Source: an uncultured Clostridia bacterium (GTDB taxonomy: Bacteria; Bacillota_I; Bacilli_A; RF39; UBA660). From it: 35,498 nucleotides of DNA. The position numbers were made by a program, and so were the translations under genes. Below, piece by piece: positions 6,336 through 13,731 of the stretch. The stretch covers positions 1 to 35,498 of the forward strand of contig CAMNBS010000003.1 of NCBI GenBank assembly GCA_946533175.1, read 5' to 3'. The notes below the pieces were generated by a model. That model searched no databases. It was not told the origin of the DNA and was given only the letters and a program-made list of their open reading frames with translations. The first letter of the stretch is position 1, and each line of letters starts with the position of its first letter.

Positions 6336-7008
6336 ATTCCAAATATTTCTCAATCATCCTAGCTATCATAATATAACCATTTCTATTTAAAAATGGCGAT
6401 GGATATTTATCTTGATATGTATTCTCTTTTACTAATTCATAAAGACTAATATAAATAGCATTATGTTCTTTTAATATGTTATTAAGACGATTATCCATAT
6501 TACAAAAAAACTCATCTATGTCACTATCATAATAATTTGTTGGATTAAAATAACCTAAAAAAATAATCTTCCCTTGAGCATATTTTCTTATTTCTAAAAT
6601 TAATTTTTCAATATCACTATACATTTTATCAAAATATGCTTTATTATCATAATGATAAAAGAGTTCTTCCATACCAACACTTACTACAATAATATCGCTT
6701 TCGCGTAATACTTTTTTTATATAATATTCGTGATTATCTATCCATATAGTTCGATTATTTTGAATATCTTTTAATAAACCACTAATCGTCTTATTATAAA
6801 AATAGTTATTAAATTGACCTAATTGATTTTTTTGATATAATGATTCTTTAACTAGTTCATTATAACCAATATCTTTAACATTAAAAGAGTTTATTCCTCT
6901 AATTAGACTATCACCTATCGAAACATAATTAATCTTTTTAGGATTTTTTACCTGATATATTAAAAAAATACATAAAAAAGTAACTAAAAGAAACAATATT
7001 TTTTTCAT
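6334..7008 (-). CDS. SGNH/GDSL-hydrolase-like secreted protein, degenerate
   Basis: 224 residues with an N-terminal signal or anchor helix (3-20). Block I is clear: YVSIGDSLIRG (about 28-38) with nucleophile Ser34. Later blocks are altered: block III reads VSVGMEELF where GxND is usual, and the C-terminal block reads PSPFLNRNGYIMIA where the family has D-x-x-H-P-N-x-x-G-Y, so the catalytic His appears to be Phe and the Asp is not evident. It may be a diverged hydrolase, a non-catalytic binder, or use another base. The spacing and the final GY-x-x-IA helix support membership. A GGTGATTT ribosome binding site lies directly after the murA terminator, so expression may need read-through. In B. 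subtilis rho stands at this place. Confidence 0.65.
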   Translation of the reverse strand: MKKILFLLVTFLCIFLIYQVKNPKKINYVSIGDSLIRGINSFNVKDIGYNELVKESLYQKNQLGQFNNYFYNKTISGLLKDIQNNRTIWIDNHEYYIKKVLRESDIIVVSVGMEELFYHYDNKAYFDKMYSDIEKLILEIRKYAQGKIIFLGYFNPTNYYDSDIDEFFCNMDNRLNNILKEHNAIYISLYELVKENTYQDKYPSPFLNRNGYIMIARMIEKYLE

Positions 7009-7015
7009 AAATCAC

Positions 7016-7048
7016 CAAAAAAAAGAAATATCATTGTATTATATTTCT
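7016..7048 (-). terminator. Terminator straddling the murA stop
   Basis: The 8-bp stem AGAAATAT/ATATTTCT (7041-7048 with 7024-7031) is followed by U-rich sequence on minus. The TAA stop (7039-7041) lies at the stem-loop junction. Confidence 0.65.
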
Positions 7049-8292
7049 TTTAATTCAATTTTAGCACCAACATTAGATAATTTTTCTATTATTTCTTCAT
7101 AACCTCTTAATAAATAACCAGCATTTAAAATAGTTGTCTTTCCTTGGGCCTTTAAAGCTGCTAGTAATAATGAAGCGGCTGCACGAAGATCTGTTGCCTC
7201 TACTTCTTCTCCATGCAACTTATTAGCACCAAGAATAGTTGCACAGCGTTCTTTAACTGAAATATTAGCTCCCATTTTATTCAAATATGGAATATTCATA
7301 AAGCGATTTTCATAAATGTTTTCCATAACAGTACTTTTTCCTCGACAACCAATTAAAAGAGTTACAAATGGTTGTTGTAAATCTGTAGGAAAACCAGGAT
7401 ATCCTTGGGTTTCAATATCTGTTGCCATCAGATTATCATTGGCATTTACTACTACTGAATCTTGATTAATTTCTAAATCGCAACCAATATCTTGCATTTT
7501 ATCAAGTAAAGCTTGAATATGTTCTGGAATAATATTTTCTATACGAAGATAATTACCAACCAATGCTCCCAAAATGATATATGTTCCGGCTTCAATACGA
7601 TCTGGCATAACATCGTGAAAACATCCATCTAATTTTTCTTGACCTACGATTTTTATAGTACTATTACCCGCTCCTGTAATCTTAGCACCCATCTTGTTTA
7701 ACATTGTCGCCAAATCAACTATTTCTGGCTCTCTAGCTGCGTTATGTAAAATTGTTTCGCCTTTAGCTAATGAAGCAACAATCAATGTATTAACTGTCGC
7801 ACCTACACTAGGCATATCAAGAGTTATTTCACTTCCAATCAATTCATCAGCGTGAATATTAAATAGACAGTTTTCTTCTTCAATTGTTGCACCTAGCGCC
7901 CTAAAAACTTTTAGTGTTTGATCAATAGGACGACTTCCAATCTTACAACCTCCTGGAAAATACATTGATACTTTCTTATATTTAGCTAATAAACTAGCCA
8001 TAAAATAATATGATGCACGAAGACGATTAGATAATTCATCCGGAATAGTCTTATTTACCATTTGTTTAGGATCAATTATAATACTTCCACTTGCCCGTGT
8101 AACTGAAACATTTAAATACTCTAATGTTTCACTTAAAACTTCAATATCTGTAATATCTGGAACATTGGTTAAGGTTGTTTTATTATCACTTAGGATACAA
8201 GCTGGTATTAAAGCAACAGCACTATTTTTCGCCCCACCTATTCGTATCGTCCCAGTTAAAGGAATATTTCCTTCTATTTCTAAAATTTTCAT
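7039..8292 (-). CDS. murA: UDP-GlcNAc 1-carboxyvinyltransferase
   Basis: 417 residues, full length. K22-N23 at the N-terminus, the catalytic Cys116 in FPGGCKIGSRPID (112-124), the DMPSVGAT loop, PDRIEAGT, and the C-terminal DLRAAASL and RGYEEI blocks are all present. Reaction: phosphoenolpyruvate plus UDP-GlcNAc to enolpyruvyl-UDP-GlcNAc, the first committed step of peptidoglycan synthesis; the Cys is the fosfomycin target. It follows fba closely, the gene order of B. subtilis murAB/murZ, while the spoIIQ gene downstream recalls the murAA locus. Only one copy is seen here, so I leave the subtype open. There is no terminator between fba and murA, so they likely share a transcript. Confidence 0.97.
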   Translation of the reverse strand: MKILEIEGNIPLTGTIRIGGAKNSAVALIPACILSDNKTTLTNVPDITDIEVLSETLEYLNVSVTRASGSIIIDPKQMVNKTIPDELSNRLRASYYFMASLLAKYKKVSMYFPGGCKIGSRPIDQTLKVFRALGATIEEENCLFNIHADELIGSEITLDMPSVGATVNTLIVASLAKGETILHNAAREPEIVDLATMLNKMGAKITGAGNSTIKIVGQEKLDGCFHDVMPDRIEAGTYIILGALVGNYLRIENIIPEHIQALLDKMQDIGCDLEINQDSVVVNANDNLMATDIETQGYPGFPTDLQQPFVTLLIGCRGKSTVMENIYENRFMNIPYLNKMGANISVKERCATILGANKLHGEEVEATDLRAAASLLLAALKAQGKTTILNAGYLLRGYEEIIEKLSNVGAKIELKEI

Positions 8293-8309
8293 ATTTACCT
8301 CAATATATT

Positions 8310-9155
8310 TTATTTTTCATTATCTAAAATGTTAATTTTTTCTTCTATAAATTGATTCATAGCATCTCGCCCGCTCATAATAATTTTTCTTGGATCATAA
8401 ACACTAGGATTATTCTTTATAAAATCTCTTACTGCTTCCGCCCATACATATTGCATATCCGAGTTAACATTAATTTTAGTAATACCACAAGATATAGCCT
8501 GTCTTAAAATATCATGTGATAAACCACTACCACCATGCATAACTAAAGGAATACTAGTATTATCTCTTAATTTTTGAATCAAATCAAAGTCAATATGTAA
8601 TTCACCTTTATAAATACCATGAACTGTACCAATGGCAGGAGCTAGTGAATCTATTTCAGTTTCGCGAATAAAGCGAAGACATTCATCATAATCAGCTAGT
8701 AATATTGTACTATTAACATCATCTTCAATACCACCAACATGTCCTAACTCAGCTTCCGTTGTAACATTATGTTCCTTAGCATATAAAACAACTTTTTTGG
8801 TTTCTTTAATGTTTTCTTCCAAAGACTTTTTCGAGGCATCAATCATAACTGAAGTAAATCCAGCATCAATAGCCATTTTACAACTTTCATAACTTGATCC
8901 ATGATCAAGATGAAGACAAACATCATTTTCAATATGCAATTCATCAATCAAATTTCTAACAAGAGCTGATACAACACGGTATCCTCCCATATAATTAATA
9001 GCACCTTCACTTACCCCAAGAATAACAGGTTTGTGCATAGCATTAGTTTTTTCTAAAATAATTCTTGCCCACTCTAAATTATTGATATTAAAGTGATAAA
9101 TAACACCCTTTTTTCTTCTTGCTTCTTCAAGCATTTTTTTTCCATTAACTAACAT
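8310..9155 (-). CDS. fba: Class II fructose-1,6-bisphosphate aldolase
   Basis: 281 residues from MLVNGKKMLEEA. Signatures: NINNLEW near the N-terminus, VILGVSEGA, the zinc and catalytic block LHLDHGSSYESC, TSVMIDAS, EAELGHVGG, GTVHGIYKG, LVMHGGSGL and INVNSDMQ. Reaction: fructose-1,6-bisphosphate to dihydroxyacetone phosphate and glyceraldehyde-3-phosphate in glycolysis, Zn-dependent. The ATG at 9155 is chosen over the longer 9212 start because AGGTGA lies just upstream and the extra 19 residues are hydrophobic, unlike the family, and overlap the promoter. A TTGACA-17-TATGAT promoter abuts the terminator of the previous gene. Confidence 0.95.
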   Translation of the reverse strand: MLVNGKKMLEEARRKKGVIYHFNINNLEWARIILEKTNAMHKPVILGVSEGAINYMGGYRVVSALVRNLIDELHIENDVCLHLDHGSSYESCKMAIDAGFTSVMIDASKKSLEENIKETKKVVLYAKEHNVTTEAELGHVGGIEDDVNSTILLADYDECLRFIRETEIDSLAPAIGTVHGIYKGELHIDFDLIQKLRDNTSIPLVMHGGSGLSHDILRQAISCGITKINVNSDMQYVWAEAVRDFIKNNPSVYDPRKIIMSGRDAMNQFIEEKINILDNEK

Positions 9156-9171
9156 AATTTCACCTATTAAC

Positions 9172-9200
9172 ATCATAATACAAAATATTAATAATGTCAA
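9172..9200 (-). promoter_or_regulatory. Sigma-A promoter of fba-murA
   Basis: Minus strand: perfect -35 TTGACA (9195-9200), 17-nt spacer, -10 TATGAT (9172-9177). The -35 starts in the U-tract of the upstream terminator. Confidence 0.8.
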
Positions 9201-9220
9201 AAAAAAGCACATAAGTGCTT
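9199..9220 (-). terminator. Terminator of the 352-residue protein gene
   Basis: Stem AAGCAC/GTGCTT (9215-9220 with 9205-9210) with a 4-nt loop and a run of U on minus. The stem begins in the TAA stop (9219-9221). Confidence 0.85.
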
Positions 9221-10277
9221 ATTTTATATGATTATGAGAATCTAAGTTTTGCGTAATAACATTAAACTTATCCATTACTAAATCTAGTAATTGATCATAA
9301 GTATATTGTCGGTTATTAATTCTAAATGAATACTCATGAGTTGTTTCTAACATTGACTGTCCTAATTGAAATATAATATATTGAGCAAGTGGACTTAAAT
9401 CATTGAAACAAAAAGATGAACCATTATTAGTTATAGTAGTACCATTAAAAGTAAAGTCCAAAAAATCATCTAACATATTTCTAATATTACTTTTGGTTCG
9501 TGGTCTATTGTTACTATCATAAGCACCAAATACTATTTTATTACGTCTTTGGCAAAAATAATCGACAGCATTATCATCTATTGAGCCTTTAGTAAATATA
9601 CCATCAAAGGATAGAGCATGTTTCTCACCAGTTAAACTATTACCCATCAAAAAATCTGTTAATTCACCGGTATTAACAATTGTTGCTTCATTAATCATAC
9701 CTAATATTTCTTCAAATTCACTTTGACTATAAGAAGTACCTGTATTAAGACTTTGTGCAGAAGTAACTAAATTTAATGGTGCACCATAGTCTGGATCAGG
9801 ATTAGTATATTGTTCTTCTTGTCTTTGATTATTCTGTGCCATTTGTTTTGAACCACTACGACTAATAAAATGTCCGGCTGCAAAAGCTAAAACAGCTGCT
9901 GTAATAATAGCACCAACTCTACCACCAACACTTCGAAGATTAAATCCGTGTTTTTTTTCTTTTTCTTCACTAACTTCAACAGTATCTTCCTTTGGTAAAT
10001 CACGTACTATAAGAGCTTTAGAAGGACTAGATGATACCTTACTGTCCAACCCTAAAGACTTATTAATTATTTCTAGTAGCTCGTCCTTATGTTTTTCTAA
10101 TTCCTCTGGATGATCATAAAAATAATCTAATAAAACACCAAGTTTTGAAACTAAAACCTCTAATGCTTTAATTGTTTCATCTTCAGATAATTTATAAGAA
10201 CGATTATCCGCATCTTTAACAGTAATTATAGGAAAAAAATCACCTTTTTGAATTTCAATTTTTGTATACTTTGCCAT
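9219..10277 (-). CDS. Unknown bitopic membrane protein, strongly expressed by signals
   Basis: 352 residues; I do not recognise the family. Residues 1-115 are predicted cytosolic, starting MAKYTKIEIQKGDFFPIITV with a helical charged part and a Lys/Glu-rich linker. One membrane segment is at 119-138 (VGAIITAAVLAFAAGHFI). The outside part has a Gln/Asn/Pro-rich spacer (143-165) and a folded-looking domain (about 180-345) with two Cys (near 243 and 293), possibly a disulfide. Lys-rich residues before the helix favour N-in/C-out. It stands alone: a perfect sigma-A promoter, a GGAGGGG ribosome binding site and a tight terminator. It sits between spoIIR and fba, a place with no counterpart in the B. 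subtilis order I know. A wall or surface sensing role is only a guess. Confidence 0.85.
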   Translation of the reverse strand: MAKYTKIEIQKGDFFPIITVKDADNRSYKLSEDETIKALEVLVSKLGVLLDYFYDHPEELEKHKDELLEIINKSLGLDSKVSSSPSKALIVRDLPKEDTVEVSEEKEKKHGFNLRSVGGRVGAIITAAVLAFAAGHFISRSGSKQMAQNNQRQEEQYTNPDPDYGAPLNLVTSAQSLNTGTSYSQSEFEEILGMINEATIVNTGELTDFLMGNSLTGEKHALSFDGIFTKGSIDDNAVDYFCQRRNKIVFGAYDSNNRPRTKSNIRNMLDDFLDFTFNGTTITNNGSSFCFNDLSPLAQYIIFQLGQSMLETTHEYSFRINNRQYTYDQLLDLVMDKFNVITQNLDSHNHIK

Positions 10278-10305
10278 ATATTATATCCCCTCCAAATACA
10301 AAGAT

Positions 10306-10334
10306 ATTATACTACAGTATACAATAAATGTCAA
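10306..10334 (-). promoter_or_regulatory. Perfect consensus sigma-A promoter with inverted repeat
   Basis: Minus strand: TTGACA (10329-10334), 17-nt spacer, TATAAT (10306-10311). The -35 overlaps the TGA stop of spoIIR. An inverted repeat TATACT-AC-AGTATA (10308-10321, plus-strand reading) covers the -10 and could be an operator. Confidence 0.85.
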
Positions 10335-10837
10335 TTTTTCAAAAGATCATACACTAAAGAATGATATTCTACATCATCAGTTATTTTATTATCGTTAATC
10401 ATACATAATGGTGGATATAATACACACCACCAATTATCACCTAATCCTTCTCCCAACGTAATTACAAGCGATTCATATTCACCTTCCTTATATACAACTC
10501 CTCGATAGGTTTTTTTAGGAAAATAGTTCATACCATAATGTAAAGTAAAATTTTTAGTTTTATTAGAAATCATCTCATTTATTATATCTAAATTATTTTT
10601 TATTTTCTCTCTTGCATCAGAAGTACTATTAAAATCTTTAACCATATCATAAAGATCATCTTCTATTTCTTCTTTTAATTTTTTCTTTTCATATAGATCT
10701 TTAATATTATTACTATTAGCAATAATACGCATACGAATAGCATCAGTTGGTATAATTATTTCTTCCTCTTTTTGATATACTAAAACACCAATAATAATAC
10801 TAATTAATAAAAATATTCCTTTTTTCAAATAAATCAC
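10331..10837 (-). CDS. spoIIR: Stage II sporulation protein R
   Basis: 168 residues with an N-terminal signal or anchor helix (about 5-22). Diagnostic motifs are IPTDAIRMRIIANSN (about 29-43), GVVYKEGEY, and the C-terminal GDNWWCVLYPPLC, which is the SpoIIR hallmark. Known role: made in the forespore under sigma-F and secreted to the intermembrane space, where it triggers SpoIIGA to process pro-sigma-E. It follows prfA-prmC, exactly as in B. subtilis, but prmC has its own terminator, and a forespore-type promoter candidate lies between (10848-10876). AAAGGTGA precedes the ATG. The stop is TGA. It is somewhat shorter than the Bacillus protein (about 220). Confidence 0.95.
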   Translation of the reverse strand: MIYLKKGIFLLISIIIGVLVYQKEEEIIIPTDAIRMRIIANSNNIKDLYEKKKLKEEIEDDLYDMVKDFNSTSDAREKIKNNLDIINEMISNKTKNFTLHYGMNYFPKKTYRGVVYKEGEYESLVITLGEGLGDNWWCVLYPPLCMINDNKITDDVEYHSLVYDLLKN

Positions 10838-10847
10838 CTTTCCCTAT

Positions 10848-10876
10848 CATAATGATTTATTCTTTCTTTTTTATAC
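10848..10876 (-). promoter_or_regulatory. Possible forespore (sigma-F/G-like) promoter of spoIIR
   Basis: Minus strand: GTATA (10872-10876), 17-nt spacer, CATTATG (10848-10854). It starts right after the prmC terminator U-tract and resembles the element before spoIIQ. Confidence 0.4.
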
Positions 10877-10906
10877 AAAAAAAATACTGATATTAAATAT
10901 CAATAT
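10877..10906 (-). terminator. Terminator with the prmC stop in its loop
   Basis: A 9-bp stem with one wobble pair (10898-10906 with 10884-10892). The 5-nt loop (10893-10897) contains the whole TAA stop. Seven U follow on minus. Confidence 0.75.
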
Positions 10907-11717
10907 TTCGAAATACAAAAATCATTCTATCTCTTCGTGATAAATCTTTTTTACAGATTATTTGAACATTTTCAATGTCACTAAATATTTTAATAACATC
11001 TTCTTTTTGTTCATCACCAATTTCTAAAGCTAAGAGAAACTTATCTTTAACATGATTCAATAGACCAATACGAATTTGACGATACAATGAAAGGCCATCA
11101 TCACCACCGAATAGAGCTAAATGAGGTTCATTATCATATACAATGTCTTCTATTTTCTCATCATTACGAATGTATGGCGGATTACTAATAATAACATCAT
11201 ATTTACCAGTAACATTTTGCCACATATCACTTTCAATAAATTGTACTTTTAATTGAAGATTTTCAGCATTTTTTTTAGCAACATTAAGAGCTTCTTTACT
11301 AATATCTAGTAATGTAACATTTACTTGATTTAACTTTTTTTTCAAAGTAAGACCAATAGCGCCACTACCCGTTCCTAAATCAATAATATCAATAGGATAA
11401 GGAAAATATTTATTAATAAATTTTATAGTGTTTTCTACTAATTCTTCCGTTTCAAAACGTGGTATTAAGACATTTTCATTAACTTCAAAGATATTTCCAT
11501 AAAAGTTTACATTACCTATCACATATTGAATAGGTTTATTTTCCTGCAAAAGCATTATTTTCTTCTTGTAATCAGCCACTATTTTGGAATCAACTTGTTC
11601 ATCTAATTTTAATAATAATTCTAAACTATTAACATTTAAAAGAGTTGCCAAAAGCATTTCTGCTTGTGTTTTATGAACATATTTTTTTCCATAACAAATT
11701 AATTCTTCAATGGTCAT
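10893..11717 (-). CDS. prmC: Release factor glutamine methyltransferase
   Basis: 274 residues: an N-terminal helical release-factor-binding domain (about 1-75), then a Rossmann SAM-methyltransferase domain with [11 protein letters not shown] (about 116-126) and the catalytic NPPYI (near 184). [10 protein letters not shown] before motif I is also typical. Role: N5-methylation of the Gln in the GGQ motif of RF1 and RF2, using SAM. The ATG overlaps the TGA stop of prfA by 4 nt (ATGA), so the enzyme is translationally coupled to its substrate; its other substrate gene, prfB, is at 22.9-24.0 kb. Confidence 0.95.
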   Translation of the reverse strand: MTIEELICYGKKYVHKTQAEMLLATLLNVNSLELLLKLDEQVDSKIVADYKKKIMLLQENKPIQYVIGNVNFYGNIFEVNENVLIPRFETEELVENTIKFINKYFPYPIDIIDLGTGSGAIGLTLKKKLNQVNVTLLDISKEALNVAKKNAENLQLKVQFIESDMWQNVTGKYDVIISNPPYIRNDEKIEDIVYDNEPHLALFGGDDGLSLYRQIRIGLLNHVKDKFLLALEIGDEQKEDVIKIFSDIENVQIICKKDLSRRDRMIFVFRNIDI

Positions 11718-12778
11718 TGTTCAATTTCGCCCATTAGTTTTCTTTTTTGGTCTTCAGTAATTAAAGCTTCAATTAAATCTTTTAAAGCACCATTCATAAC
11801 TCGATCAAGATTATTGGTTGTATAACCAATACGATGATCAGTTACTCTATTTTGGGGATAATTATAGGTTCTTATTTTCTCACTACGATCTCCTGTACCT
11901 ATTTTACTTTTTCGTTCATTTCCAACTTTCTCATCTTGTTCACGTTGTTTAGCTTCATATAATCTTGCTCTTAATACTCGCATAGCCTGTTCTTTATTTT
12001 GAATTTGACTACGTTCATTTTGACAAGTAACAACAGTATTTGTTGGTAAGTGAGTTATTCGAACAGCACTAGGTGTTGTGTTAACCCCTTGTCCACCATG
12101 TCCACTAGCACAATATACATCTATTCTTAAATCATTAGGATTAATTTCAATATTAACATCCTCTACTTCTGGCATAACCAAAACTGTTGCTGTTGATGTT
12201 TGAATACGTCCATTAGCCTCAGTTACCGGTACTCTCTGCACACGATGTGATCCATTTTCGTACTTTAATTTCGAATATGCATTTGCACCTTTAACAATAA
12301 ATTCAATTTGAGAAAATCCCCCAGCTACTCCTTCGGTATAATCAACTATTTCAATCTTAAATCCTTCATTTTCACAGTATTTTTGATACATACGAAATAA
12401 ATCTCCAGCAAAGATATTAGCTTCATCTCCTCCAGCAGCACCTCTTATCTCCATTACAACATTTTTACCATCATTTTCATCTTTGGGCAGTAATAGTACT
12501 TTAAGTTCATCCTCTAATTCATTTTGCAATTTTTCTAATTCACTTAACTCTTCTTTAGCCATTAAAGAAAGTTCTGGATCATGAAGCATTTCTTTTGCTT
12601 CATTAATATCACTTAATACTTTTTTATATTTGCGATAAGTATTAACTGTTTCTTCCAAATTAGATAATTCGATAGATAATTCACGTGAACGTTTAACATC
12701 CTGAATAACATCATTTTGCATCAAAAGATTATTAATTTCTTCATATCTTTTTTCTATTAAGTCTAATCTTTCTATCAT
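11714..12778 (-). CDS. prfA: Peptide chain release factor 1
   Basis: 354 residues, full length for RF1. A helical domain 1 comes first, then the stop-recognition tripeptide PVT (in [10 protein letters not shown], about 185-195), which reads UAA and UAG, and the peptidyl-hydrolysis GGQ in [10 protein letters not shown] (about 229-238). It lies 14 nt downstream of rpoE and overlaps prmC by 4 nt. AGAGG precedes the ATG. Most stops in this window are TAA or TAG, consistent with a main role for RF1. There is no sign of stop reassignment, since RF2 is also encoded here. Confidence 0.97.
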   Translation of the reverse strand: MIERLDLIEKRYEEINNLLMQNDVIQDVKRSRELSIELSNLEETVNTYRKYKKVLSDINEAKEMLHDPELSLMAKEELSELEKLQNELEDELKVLLLPKDENDGKNVVMEIRGAAGGDEANIFAGDLFRMYQKYCENEGFKIEIVDYTEGVAGGFSQIEFIVKGANAYSKLKYENGSHRVQRVPVTEANGRIQTSTATVLVMPEVEDVNIEINPNDLRIDVYCASGHGGQGVNTTPSAVRITHLPTNTVVTCQNERSQIQNKEQAMRVLRARLYEAKQREQDEKVGNERKSKIGTGDRSEKIRTYNYPQNRVTDHRIGYTTNNLDRVMNGALKDLIEALITEDQKRKLMGEIEQ

Positions 12779-12792
12779 AGAAACCTCTTTCC

Positions 12793-13233
12793 TTATTCGT
12801 TATCTAAGTTCATTTCATCTTCATCTAAAACAACTAAATCCGAAAGACCATCATCATTGTCTTCTTCATAGCTAGAGTCATCATCAATACTATCTTCATC
12901 AAAGTTTTCTTCCTCTTCAAAAGAATCATCCGTTTCCTCAAAAGATTCTTCTTCTTCCTCTTCATCAGTAATACTAGATAATACTTTATCAGAAGTATGA
13001 CGATTTCTTAGATCCCATAAACCATCAACTAATAGAAAACGTTTATCAGTTGTTAAAGATGTATAATAATCACCTATTTTACTATCAATTGTACTACTAG
13101 GTAATTCTAATAGTGAAACAATCTTTGTAAATAAATCTAATGTATTAATTCCACTCTTTTCTTTTTCTAGAATTAAATATGTTATGTCTTTATAAGATAA
13201 ATCTTTAATATCCTCTTTTTTTAATTCTTTCAT
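12793..13233 (-). CDS. rpoE: RNA polymerase delta subunit
   Basis: 146 residues from [20 protein letters not shown]. The N-terminal folded domain (about 1-85) has the HARE-HTH pattern with [15 protein letters not shown] and [10 protein letters not shown]; the C-terminal half (about 90-146) is an intrinsically disordered run of Asp and Glu. Role in Firmicutes: it binds core RNA polymerase and promotes recycling and promoter selectivity with HelD. The 13233 start is preferred to 13260: a promoter (13265-13293) places transcription start near 13258, leaving the longer ATG at or above it, and GGTGG precedes 13233. In B. subtilis rpoE lies near pyrG-spo0F-fbaA; here prfA follows directly. Confidence 0.92.
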   Translation of the reverse strand: MKELKKEDIKDLSYKDITYLILEKEKSGINTLDLFTKIVSLLELPSSTIDSKIGDYYTSLTTDKRFLLVDGLWDLRNRHTSDKVLSSITDEEEEEESFEETDDSFEEEENFDEDSIDDDSSYEEDNDDGLSDLVVLDEDEMNLDNE

Positions 13234-13264
13234 TTTCCACCAATCTTTCTTGTTTATCATAAAA

Positions 13265-13293
13265 CTTATATCATTTTTTATTCATAAAATCAA
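13265..13293 (-). promoter_or_regulatory. Sigma-A promoter of rpoE-prfA-prmC
   Basis: Minus strand: TTGATT (13288-13293), 17-nt spacer, TATAAG (13265-13270). Confidence 0.6.
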
Positions 13294-13301
13294 TAATTAT
13301 T

Positions 13302-13643
13302 TTAAAAGTTCACATAATATTCATTATAAATATTCTCATCTTCTAATTGATATCTTACTAAAAAACTATTTTTATTTTTTTCAATTAAAAGAGTTTTCAT
13401 ACTTTTATTAAAACTTTTCTTTAATTTTTTAATTTGAATATCAATAGAATTATTAACAAAATCCAGAAAAAAAATATAATCATTATTTTCTCTTTTGATT
13501 GAATTATTAATCATATCAATTATCATAATATTATTTTCTGAATCAATATATTTTATTACATCATCATTTTTTATTGCTAATATTTCTTCAATTTCTTGAT
13601 GTCCATTCATATCTTTAACTACACGAATTTGTCTTCTCTCCAT
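13302..13643 (-). CDS. Small protein, probable DUF1934 (YwiB-like) beta-barrel
   Basis: 113 residues, mostly predicted beta strands, with no signal peptide or membrane segment. The layout, an opening VVKDMNGHQEIEEILA, a middle of short strands and a final strand-turn NSFLVRYQLEDENIYNEYYV, recalls DUF1934/YwiB lipocalin-like proteins, and in B. subtilis ywiB lies near argS-rpoE. Length is below the Bacillus protein (about 140). No function is known. It is divergent from the PBP gene, with a TTGATT-16-TATAAT promoter. Only a weak ribosome binding site (GTGAT) precedes the ATG. The family call is moderate, resting mainly on pattern and neighbourhood. Confidence 0.6.
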   Translation of the reverse strand: MERRQIRVVKDMNGHQEIEEILAIKNDDVIKYIDSENNIMIIDMINNSIKRENNDYIFFLDFVNNSIDIQIKKLKKSFNKSMKTLLIEKNKNSFLVRYQLEDENIYNEYYVNF

Positions 13644-13658
13644 AACATCACGCGAATG

Positions 13659-13686
13659 ATTATAACATATTTTTTAAATAAATCAA
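13659..13686 (-). promoter_or_regulatory. Sigma-A promoter of the DUF1934-like gene
   Basis: Minus strand: TTGATT (13681-13686), 16-nt spacer, TATAAT (13659-13664). A 7-bp inverted repeat (ATCAATA-CA-TATTGAT, 13682-13697) covers the -35. Confidence 0.55.
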
Positions 13687-13731
13687 TACATATTGATAAA
13701 ATTATTTTCCATAATAACAATTGGTGAGAAA

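Noticed and set aside
9156-9212. 19-residue hydrophobic N-terminal extension of the aldolase
   Set aside because: It overlaps the fba promoter and has no family counterpart; AGGTGA supports 9155.
13234-13260. Longer N-terminus of the delta subunit
   Set aside because: The ATG at 13260 is at or above the predicted transcription start and has no ribosome binding site.
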